This document shows positions 1 to 4,918 of a stretch of DNA of 15,728 nucleotides, one piece after another (position 1 is the stretch's first letter; the number at the start of each line of letters is the position of its first letter). The stretch is from an uncultured Ruminococcus sp. (GTDB lineage: Bacteria > Bacillota > Clostridia > Oscillospirales > Ruminococcaceae), in assembly GCA_900541495.1 (NCBI GenBank), contig UQKC01000053.1, positions 1 through 15,728 of the forward strand, read 5' to 3'. The notes below the pieces were generated by a model. That model saw only the letters and a program-made list of their open reading frames with translations, was not told where the DNA came from and made no database searches. Both the position numbers and the translations under genes were made by a program.

Positions 1-66
1 GCCTTTGAGGACATTTTGAAAAATGGCAAAAACGTATTAATCAGCGTTTCCTTAGAGATTCCCTAA
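1..66 (+). CDS. C-terminal tail of an unknown ORF (partial)
   Basis: Frame 1 is open from the first base and ends at a TAA at 64-66, giving 21 residues that finish VSLEIP. It lies 55 bp upstream of spoVAC on the same strand, so it could be the end of an upstream gene. The piece is too short to recognise a family and an open stretch of this length can arise by chance. Confidence 0.3.
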   Translation, partial: AFEDILKNGKNVLISVSLEIP

Positions 67-121
67 ACAAAGCTCAGCACTTTGTATTATATGCAGAATT
101 TCCGAAAGGGGGAAATTTTTT

Positions 122-571
122 ATGAGTATTCAGGGTCTGCCGCCCAAAGAATATAATGAGATGGTGAAAAAAGCTTCGCCGAATTCAAAGAGCTGGATAG
201 ACATACCTAAGGCGTTCGCTATCGGAGGTGCGATATGCTGTGTTGGGCAGGCGATAAGCAACATTTTCAAGGCTAACGGCTTCGACACGCAGAGCGCAGC
301 GACTTGGACATCGATAACGCTTGTATTTATAAGCGCGCTCCTGACGGGGTTGGGACTTTATGAAAAGCTTGCGAAGCACGGCGGTGCAGGAACTCTTGTA
401 CCGATAACGGGATTTGCGAATGCGGTCGTATCCCCTGCGCTCGAATTCAAGACGGAGGGTTTCGTTCTCGGACTTGGTGCGAAAATTTTCATAATCTCGG
501 GACCCGTTATTCTCTACGGAACGGCGTCGTCGGTTTTGTATGGAATCATATACTACTTCTTTTTGAAATAG
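122..571 (+). CDS. spoVAC: Stage V sporulation protein AC (SpoVAC)
   Basis: Inner-membrane protein of the SpoVA channel, which in Bacillus and Clostridium moves Ca-dipicolinic acid into the forespore and out at germination. At 149 aa it has the usual SpoVAC length. Family signatures visible are the hydrophobic GGAICCVGQ segment (about 30-50), the LLTGLGLYEKLAKHGGAGT stretch (73-91), the PITGFANAVVSPALEFKTEG block (94-113) and the terminal hydrophobic segment (115-147). SpoVAE, the closest paralogue, differs in the GFANAVVSPALEFKTEG region. An AAAGGGGG SD lies about 9 nt before the ATG. In Bacillus spoVAC sits between other spoVA genes; here the next 265 bp are non-coding and the following gene is convergent, so spoVAD and spoVAE are not downstream. 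No sigma-G-type promoter was clear. Confidence 0.9.
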   Translation: MSIQGLPPKEYNEMVKKASPNSKSWIDIPKAFAIGGAICCVGQAISNIFKANGFDTQSAATWTSITLVFISALLTGLGLYEKLAKHGGAGTLVPITGFANAVVSPALEFKTEGFVLGLGAKIFIISGPVILYGTASSVLYGIIYYFFLK

Positions 572-585
572 TCTGTTCAATGCGT

Positions 586-618
586 AATGCGTAATTATTT
601 ATGCGTTACGCATTTTTG
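586..618 (+). terminator. Hairpin terminator after spoVAC
   Basis: Nine-base perfect stem AATGCGTAA (586-594) / TTACGCATT (606-614), 11-nt loop, then a short T run. It begins 14 bases after the spoVAC stop, the position expected for an intrinsic terminator. The TGCGTAA unit is also directly repeated just before it (581-587). Confidence 0.6.
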
Positions 619-646
619 TTATGCAATTATATTATGCATTGAGCGG

Positions 647-661
647 GACGGGAAACCCGTC
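647..661. repeat. Short GC hairpin GACGGG-AAA-CCCGTC
   Basis: Perfect 6-bp stem with a 3-nt loop, followed on the plus strand by AACAAAAATT. One of four hairpins in the gap between the convergent spoVAC and DUF6062 genes. Confidence 0.45.
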
Positions 662-681
662 AACAAAAATTCGTAATCAGG

Positions 682-719
682 AATTCGGAATGTGGAATTA
701 TTCGTGTTCCGAATTTTTT
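682..719 (+). terminator. Second hairpin with T run
   Basis: Perfect 9-bp stem AATTCGGAA (682-690) / TTCCGAATT (707-715), 16-nt loop, followed by TTTT on the plus strand. It could be a second plus-strand terminator or a mobile palindromic repeat. It is too far from spoVAC to be the first stop. Confidence 0.45.
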
Positions 720-740
720 CTCGCAATTAAATATTCCTTT

Positions 741-792
741 CCACAAAAATCTGTAAGCAGTCGGATATAGAATCCGACCCTACGGTTTGTGG
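741..792. repeat. Palindromic intergenic element
   Basis: Nested inverted repeats: outer CCACAAA (741-747) / TTTGTGG (786-792) and inner GTCGGAT (760-766) / ATCCGAC (772-778) around a 5-nt loop. It lies 45 bp downstream of the minus-strand DUF6062 gene, so it may stop or stabilise that transcript. Its look, a TCGGAT-type palindrome in an intergenic gap, is like dispersed repeats common in Clostridia; that is inference without a genome search. Confidence 0.45.
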
Positions 793-836
793 GACAAAAA
801 TCATTGTCGTGCAAGTCAAAATAATTCCGAATTTAA

Positions 837-1523
837 TTATCCCTCTCGTGATGTTAAAAATTTTACCGCGCGTTCGATGCTGTCCTTGGAATTGCCCCAG
901 TCGGCGTCCTTGCCGCTGTTGCGGTAGTCGTACATATTGCAGTAGTGCGTGACATCGTTCTGCAGCGTTTCAAGGTAGCTGCGGACGAGCTTTTCCGTCA
1001 TTGCTTCAAACGCTTTGAGGTCATTTTTCTGCAGATACGCAGGCGCAAGCGAAACGAGCATATCGTAATGCGGCAGGCAGATAAACTCCTGCTCGTTCAT
1101 CAGCTTTCGCACATCATCGTGCAGGAACATTTCAAAGAATGTACGCATAAGGCGTTCCATTCCCCAATCTATTTTTTCGCAGACGAAGCAGCTTTCGTTT
1201 ATCTTCGAGAGCCTTTGCTTCTTGGCGTTTTTCGGTTCAAAGAGCTTTTTGCGTTCGAAAAGCTGACCGTCAACTGCGGCGAGGTGGGTCTGGAGCATAA
1301 GTGCGAGCGAAAGGCGGTTCTTCTGCTTCATCATCTGCGAAAGGTGGGTATGGCAGAAGCCTGCGCGGTTGGTTTCGATGCGAACGTCTGGTTCCATCAT
1401 GGCTGCGCCCATTATATACTCGACTGTTCGCTGCTCGAGCATATCCCGCATACGGCATATCGGGCAGCCGCACTTCGGTTCGAGCACGTCGCTTATCGGG
1501 ATAGTTAAAATGCTTTCTCTCAT
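837..1523 (-). CDS. DUF6062 family protein with two CxxC/Cys-His clusters
   Basis: A 228-aa soluble protein of unknown function, recognised from the N-terminal pattern (IPISDVLEPKCGCPIC, MMEPDVRIETNRAGFCHTH, KQNRLSLALMLQTH) typical of DUF6062 in Clostridia. Cys and His fall in two similar sets: CxxC at 20-23 with CHTH at 57-60, and CxxC at 112-115 with CLPH at 149-152. That suggests two metal-binding half sites; zinc is inferred. An open frame extends to a TTG at 1535, but the ATG at 1523 is preferred because GGAG lies 6 nt upstream of it, and that SD would be inside the longer version. It is the last gene of a four-gene run, 12 bp after the glycosylase stop, so co-translation is likely. Confidence 0.82.
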   Translation of the reverse strand: MRESILTIPISDVLEPKCGCPICRMRDMLEQRTVEYIMGAAMMEPDVRIETNRAGFCHTHLSQMMKQKNRLSLALMLQTHLAAVDGQLFERKKLFEPKNAKKQRLSKINESCFVCEKIDWGMERLMRTFFEMFLHDDVRKLMNEQEFICLPHYDMLVSLAPAYLQKNDLKAFEAMTEKLVRSYLETLQNDVTHYCNMYDYRNSGKDADWGNSKDSIERAVKFLTSREG

Positions 1524-1535
1524 ATTATTCTCCAA

Positions 1536-2342
1536 TCAGCCTTCATAAATTCCGCTTGTTCTTATGTAATGGAAAAGATACTGCTGTGCGATGCCTGCGG
1601 TCTGCTTGATGAATTCGGGCAGACCATTCGGATAGAACTGCGCAAGAACGCGCTTTATCCACACGTCCACGGGGAAGCACTCTGTTTTGTACATTCCGTA
1701 GAGCATTGTGCAGTCGGCGACTTTAGGGCCAACGCCTTTTATTTTCATCAGCTCGGGTCTTGCTTCGTCAACGGATGCGGCGGCTATTCTTTCGAGCGAG
1801 ATCTCGCCGCTTGTGACGAGGTTCACGCAGCTTTCGAGATATTTTGCACGAAATCCTGCACGAAGGTAGGAAAAATCGTCGGCTGTTTTGCCTTTGAGCT
1901 GTTCAACGGACGGAAATCCGCCGTTCTCTTCGCAGAGCCGTCCGATGATTCCTTTTATGCGTGGGATATTGTTATTCTGCGAAATTATGAACGAAACGAG
2001 CGCTTCCCACTTGTCCTGCTTCAAAAGGCGTATGCCCGAAGCGAATTTGCAGGCTTTGGCGAGCGTTTCGTCCTCGGAATAGATGCGTTTCAGCTCGCCG
2101 TAATCGGTGGCGAGGTCGAAATAGTCGCACCAGACATTGAGGAAGTCGCTTTCGGACGTATTTTCGAGGACGAAATAGTCCTTTTCCTTATAAATGGTGA
2201 GCTTTGTATTGAGCTTTGCGCCGTGATATGCGCCGTCGGCGGATTTTTCCCAGCGAAAAGCCTGTCCGCAGTCGAGAGTTTCGTCAAGATCGAAGTCGGG
2301 CTGCGAGAGATGTATATCGTTTCCTTTGATTATGTAGTTCAT
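1536..2342 (-). CDS. ogg: OGG1-type 8-oxoguanine DNA glycosylase/AP lyase
   Basis: Base-excision repair enzyme, expected to remove 8-oxoguanine paired with C and nick the abasic site. At 268 aa it has the OGG N-terminal domain (about 8-110, with DCGQAFRW at 24-31) followed by a helix-hairpin-helix/GPD domain (about 112-262). The HhH carries IKGVGPKVADC at 201-211, where K207 matches the Schiff-base lysine of OGG1 and MutY-superfamily lyases. D226 in FPVDVWIKR matches the conserved catalytic Asp. There is no C-terminal CxxxxxC iron-sulphur cluster, as expected for OGG1 rather than Nth. The start ATG overlaps the tautomerase stop by 4 bp (ATGA), indicating translational coupling. An AlkA-like specificity is less likely because of K207. 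Confidence 0.9.
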   Translation of the reverse strand: MNYIIKGNDIHLSQPDFDLDETLDCGQAFRWEKSADGAYHGAKLNTKLTIYKEKDYFVLENTSESDFLNVWCDYFDLATDYGELKRIYSEDETLAKACKFASGIRLLKQDKWEALVSFIISQNNNIPRIKGIIGRLCEENGGFPSVEQLKGKTADDFSYLRAGFRAKYLESCVNLVTSGEISLERIAAASVDEARPELMKIKGVGPKVADCTMLYGMYKTECFPVDVWIKRVLAQFYPNGLPEFIKQTAGIAQQYLFHYIRTSGIYEG

Positions 2343-2581
2343 TTCTTCAAGAGGTCTTTCGGGTCGTAGTTTGCTTTGCGGAAAAGCACGTCCTGCTTTG
2401 CTGTGACATCATCGGCATAGACCTGCTGCCACTCTTCGGGGGTGTAGTCCTCGACGGTGACGGTGATGTGGTCTTTTGAGCAGCCAATTGCTTCATAGAG
2501 AGCCTCTGCTACCTTATCTGCTGCGAGCTTCTTCTGCTCGTCTGTTCTTCCTTTAAGCATTTTTACTGAAATATGCGGCAT
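2339..2581 (-). CDS. 4-oxalocrotonate tautomerase family protein
   Basis: An 80-aa small tautomerase. Pro2, which becomes the N-terminal catalytic base once Met is removed, is present, and the family's GRTDEQK segment follows, supplying the Arg equivalent to Arg11 of 4-OT. The second catalytic Arg of 4-OT (Arg39) appears replaced in HITVTVED, so the classical 4-oxalocrotonate reaction is doubtful and the substrate is unknown. The protein is longer than 4-OT (about 62 aa), with a C-terminal extension (YDPKDLLKK). A good AGGAG SD lies 8 nt before the ATG. It is 12 bp downstream of the phosphoesterase and overlaps the glycosylase start by 4 bp, so it sits in the middle of one operon. Confidence 0.85.
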   Translation of the reverse strand: MPHISVKMLKGRTDEQKKLAADKVAEALYEAIGCSKDHITVTVEDYTPEEWQQVYADDVTAKQDVLFRKANYDPKDLLKK

Positions 2582-2593
2582 AATTTTTCTCCT

Positions 2594-3361
2594 TTACTCA
2601 AAGCTGTCCGAAGCTATTTCCTGCTCGGGCTGTGGTGTTTCTGTGTTTTTGTGTCTGTTTTTGCGAAGAAGCTTTTGCTCCTTATCCCATTTTTCGTTTT
2701 TGAGGACAACGACTTCATCAAAAAGGCAGCGGTATTTTAGCGGAACAAGCTTATTGATATGCGCTTTGCCGAAGAACCACATTTTGAATTTGCAATTGTT
2801 TTTGACCCTATCGAAGAAGGTGTGCATATAGCTTATCTGATTGACCTCAAAGCCGAGGAATTCTTTCATCGAGGCGGGCGGTTCGTGGGTAATTATATAA
2901 TCGACCTCGCCGCCTGCGTTTTTGAGGTTTTGAATCGCGTATTCGATCTCGTCATTGTCGGGAAGCTCGGCTTCAAACCAAGTATGCGATTCGCGGCGAA
3001 TATCGATCTCCTTTGTCTGACCGCCGCCGAAGCCGAAGAATTTGTAGCCTTGTATCGAAAGCACTGCTCCCCTTTTTATATGCATAAGGTTGCCCGAGAT
3101 CCTGTGGACGATGCCGCCGCAGAAGTCGCTTTCGGGGTACTTTGAGAGGAGATCAAAATTTTCGTGGCAGCCGTCAACGAACAGTGTATAGAAGCGCTTT
3201 TTGCCGATTTTTTTGAGTATTCGCTGCTCGCGCTTCGAGCCGTCCCAGACAAAGCCGAAATCTCCGCAGACGATGAGGACATCGTTCTTCTTCAGCGCTT
3301 TTATTCTTTTATCGTTAAAACGACTCAGGTCGCCGTGCATATCTCCGGTTATACAGATCAA
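2594..3361 (-). CDS. Calcineurin-like metallophosphoesterase
   Basis: A 255-aa cytoplasmic enzyme of the metallophosphoesterase superfamily. Visible motifs are GDMHGD (6-11; D7 and H9), GDFGF (33-37; D34), the GNHE-equivalent GCHE (64-67), THEPP (158-162; H159) and FFGKAHI in place of GHxH (K199, H201). Thus the usual bridging Asn is Cys65 and the first His of GHxH is Lys199. The C-terminus (about 222-255) is charged and polar, probably flexible. The start is a TTG; GGAGG lies 9 nt upstream and the resulting MICITGD matches how this family begins. It is the first gene of the operon with the tautomerase, glycosylase and DUF6062 protein. Substrate unknown. Confidence 0.85.
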   Translation of the reverse strand: MICITGDMHGDLSRFNDKRIKALKKNDVLIVCGDFGFVWDGSKREQRILKKIGKKRFYTLFVDGCHENFDLLSKYPESDFCGGIVHRISGNLMHIKRGAVLSIQGYKFFGFGGGQTKEIDIRRESHTWFEAELPDNDEIEYAIQNLKNAGGEVDYIITHEPPASMKEFLGFEVNQISYMHTFFDRVKNNCKFKMWFFGKAHINKLVPLKYRCLFDEVVVLKNEKWDKEQKLLRKNRHKNTETPQPEQEIASDSFE

Positions 3362-3399
3362 TGGGAATACCCTCCAATAACATAATCATAACTTTATTT

Positions 3400-3428
3400 A
3401 TTATATCACATTTTTTTAGGAACGTAAA
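3400..3428 (-). promoter_or_regulatory. Sigma-A-like promoter of the phosphoesterase operon
   Basis: Reading the minus strand: TTTACG (3428-3423), 17-bp spacer, TATAAT (3405-3400). The leader to the TTG start is about 35 nt. Confidence 0.65.
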
Positions 3429-3467
3429 GAGGGAAAAATCATTCAAAAGTTTAATAAGATTTTAATA

Positions 3468-3561
3468 CTAAACACCAATAAAATACAGGAAAAATCTGCG
3501 CCGAGATCTTATATAGTAAGATTATCGGCTTGATTTTTTCCAAATTTTAAATGGTGTTCAG
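3468..3561. mobile_element. MITE-like palindromic element, full copy
   Basis: A 94-bp near-palindrome centred at 3514.5. The ends are CTAAACACCA (3468-3477) and TGGTGTTCAG (3552-3561), inverted repeats with one mismatch, each flanked by TA (3466-3467, 3562-3563), as in IS630/Tc1-type insertions. Further inside, GGAAAAATC pairs with GATTTTTTCC and GCCGA (3500-3504) with TCGGC (3525-3529), then ATCTTA with TAAGAT around the centre. It has no coding capacity. The first 49 bases of a second copy occur at 15680-15728, which shows that it is dispersed. Mobility by an IS630-type transposase in trans is inferred. Confidence 0.7.
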
Positions 3562-3566
3562 TATAA

Positions 3567-3588
3567 GCTGTACCGATTTTCGTACAGC
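3567..3588. repeat. Inverted repeat upstream of the SOS-like promoter
   Basis: GCTGTAC (3567-3573) and GTACAGC (3582-3588) form a perfect 7-bp stem with an 8-nt loop, 26 bp before the -35 box at 3615. Could be an operator, or a terminator-like hairpin since an A/T-rich stretch follows. Confidence 0.45.
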
Positions 3589-3614
3589 AATTTAATTTTA
3601 CGCGAAAATAGGTA

Positions 3615-3668
3615 TTGACAAATCAGAACATTTGTGCTATTATTAGTTTGCAACCAAAACATACGTTC
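3615..3668 (+). promoter_or_regulatory. Consensus promoter with two LexA-like boxes
   Basis: TTGACA (3615-3620), exact 17-bp spacer, TATTAT (3638-3643). Two sequences resemble the Firmicute SOS box (GAAC-N4-GTTC): GAACATTTGTGC (3626-3637), filling the spacer, and AAACATACGTTC (3657-3668), just past the expected start site. Each has one mismatch in the eight fixed bases. Their placement across the core promoter is what LexA repression would need. Confidence 0.6.
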
Positions 3669-3757
3669 GTGCGATATAGTGTAAATTTTTGTGGAGAAGC
3701 AGCCATTTGCCCCAAGCGGCTTTTCCTTTTAAGGTAAGATTGAAAGGAGAATTTGTT

Positions 3758-4027
3758 ATGGCAAAATGCATATACGATGAATTTGACGAGTGTACTTACG
3801 ACTGCGAAAATTGCAGTCGGTCGGAAATAGTCTGCGCAGAGTGCGGCTGCGTGGACGGTATCTTTTTTGTGCAGAACGGCAGGACGCTCTGCTTCGATTG
3901 CTTTAAGGAGGAGGTAGGAGAAGAAGAATACGGTGATTTTGCGGCGGAATACGAAACGGAGTTCGCCGATTTTCTTATAAAAAAACACGCAAAACAAAGG
4001 ATCGGGACATTCGGCGGCGAGAACTGA
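3758..4027 (+). CDS. Small Cys-rich protein, probably metal-binding
   Basis: An 89-aa protein that I do not recognise as a named family. Nine cysteines fall at 4, 12, 16, 19, 26, 29, 31, 45 and 48, including CxxC pairs at 16-19, 26-29 and 45-48, which points to one or two zinc-ribbon/knuckle-like sites. The C-terminal half is acidic (EEVGEEEYGDFAAEYETE), ending in a short basic tail. The ATG at 3758 is chosen for its AAAGGAGA SD 8 nt upstream; a longer TTG-started frame from 3689 would run through the leader. It stands 12 bp before the HTH gene (4040) and probably shares its SOS-like promoter. Such pairs are typical of prophage or other accessory segments; function unknown. Confidence 0.75.
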   Translation: MAKCIYDEFDECTYDCENCSRSEIVCAECGCVDGIFFVQNGRTLCFDCFKEEVGEEEYGDFAAEYETEFADFLIKKHAKQRIGTFGGEN

Positions 4028-4039
4028 GGGGTGCTGCTG

Positions 4040-4408
4040 ATGACGGCGAAGGATTTTTTGACTTTATACAAGGCAGACGAAAAAAAGGTGCTGCAAAATC
4101 GCAGCCAAATGCTCTCGGCAGAGCGCAGGGCGTGGGAAATTTGCAGCAGGAATTACTTTGAGTACACCTCTGAGTTTGAGGACAGGCTTTGGGCGGAAAA
4201 CGAAGAACTTGCCTGCGAAATGGCGGAGATTGAAAAAGCGGTCGGACGGCTTTCGGACGAAAATTGCAGGCAGGTGTTGTGGGAACGTTACATTTCGGGG
4301 AAGAAGTGGGCGGAAATTGCCGAGGAAATGCTCTACAGTGAGCAGCACATTCACCGTCTGCACAAAAAGGCGCTCGAACTTATCGTTGTGCCGATGAAAT
4401 ACAGATGA
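4040..4408 (+). CDS. Sigma-70 region 4-like HTH protein (DUF1492/ArpU-type)
   Basis: A 122-aa protein with a helical N-terminal part (about 1-70) and a C-terminal helix-turn-helix (83-115) of sigma region 4 type: RYISGKKWAEIAEEMLYSEQHIHRLHKKALE. This layout matches the small phage-encoded late-gene activators annotated DUF1492, ArpU or RinA-like in Clostridia. The choice among these names is uncertain. A GTG at 4031 is in frame, but it abuts the GAGGGG SD (4025-4030), so the ATG at 4040 with 9-nt spacing is preferred. It sits 12 bp after the Cys-rich gene and is followed directly by a 9-bp-stem hairpin. No terminase or other phage genes are in the window, so this is either a prophage remnant or a stand-alone regulator. 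Confidence 0.75.
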   Translation: MTAKDFLTLYKADEKKVLQNRSQMLSAERRAWEICSRNYFEYTSEFEDRLWAENEELACEMAEIEKAVGRLSDENCRQVLWERYISGKKWAEIAEEMLYSEQHIHRLHKKALELIVVPMKYR

Positions 4409-4436
4409 AAATGCCGCTGGAAATTCTGCGGCATTT
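4409..4436 (+). terminator. Hairpin directly after the HTH gene
   Basis: Perfect 9-bp stem AAATGCCGC (4409-4417) / GCGGCATTT (4428-4436), 10-nt loop, starting at the base after the stop codon. The T run is only three long, so termination may be partial. Confidence 0.55.
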
Positions 4437-4441
4437 AGACT

Positions 4442-4597
4442 ATGAAAAAGTGTATTGCTTTTATGCTGACGGAAAAAGAATTTTATGACTTGATTGCTAA
4501 GGAAAGCCACTGCTCATATCCCGTCGGCATTAAACGCTCGTCGCTTTGCTCCTCACGTTTACTTACCGAGGATAGTTGTTCCGAACATAAAGAATAA
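4442..4597 (+). CDS. Possible 51-aa ORF, doubtful
   Basis: ATG at 4442 to TAA at 4595-4597. The first 20 residues (starting MKKCIAFMLTEKEFYDLIAK) look protein-like; the rest is Ser/Cys-rich and looks like translated non-coding sequence. There is no convincing SD, since the hairpin 4409-4436 ends just before it. It may be the decayed start of a longer accessory gene. Confidence 0.25.
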   Translation: MKKCIAFMLTEKEFYDLIAKESHCSYPVGIKRSSLCSSRLLTEDSCSEHKE

Positions 4598-4670
4598 GCG
4601 CAATTCACATTTTATAGGTTAACAGACCGATTTATCACGTTCTGTTTTACTTTTTAAATGTGAATTGCGC
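4598..4670. repeat. Long hairpin with 15-bp perfect stem
   Basis: GCGCAATTCACATTT (4598-4612) and AAATGTGAATTGCGC (4656-4670) are exact inverted repeats around a 43-nt loop, which itself contains AACAGA / TCTGTT. CTTTTAACTT follows on the plus strand. It may be a terminator closing the accessory segment, a folded small RNA, or a palindromic repeat. Confidence 0.6.
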
Positions 4671-4918
4671 CTTTTAACTTATGGATATTTCGCTATTGCG
4701 GCAATACTTGGTGCTGTTAATTTAAGGTGTTTCGCACTCTGCGGAGTGCGACCAAGGGCTTTGCCCAGTAGACTTCCCTCTGCAAAGTTAGGGTACCGAG
4801 CCGCAAACTTACGGTTCGGACAAAAGCTAAAACGACATACCTGCGGGGGTTCCCCGCCTCTGGACACCCACCACCCTTTGAAAAGCGTGGACGTAAACTT
4901 TGGTTTGAAATTTATGCA
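4671..4918. repeat. GC-richer non-coding repeat-like block
   Basis: No plausible gene is present; a plus-strand open frame of about 117 codons (4665-5018) has low-complexity, Arg/Leu-rich content and runs into the GGDEF gene. Short hairpins are packed in: CGCACTC/GAGTGCG (4733-4750), GGGC/GCCC (4756-4766) and GCGGGG/CCCCGC (4843-4857). The texture is that of the dispersed intergenic repeats seen in Ruminococcus-type genomes, which is inference. It lies directly downstream of the GGDEF gene and may provide its transcript end. Confidence 0.45.

Larger units (their letters stand above)
3362..3757. other. Intergenic region: divergent promoters, MITE-like element, inverted repeat
   Basis: This 396-bp gap separates the minus-strand phosphoesterase operon from the plus-strand small genes. 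It holds the phosphoesterase promoter, a 94-bp palindromic element, a 7-bp-stem inverted repeat (3567-3588) and a consensus plus-strand promoter with LexA-like boxes. An open frame runs from a TTG at 3689 into the Cys-rich gene, but the SD and protein content favour the ATG at 3758. Confidence 0.7.

Noticed and set aside
1569..2369. Plus-strand open frame of 266 codons opposite the glycosylase gene
   Set aside because: Antisense to an intact OGG1-type enzyme with all catalytic residues; no recognisable domain and no SD.
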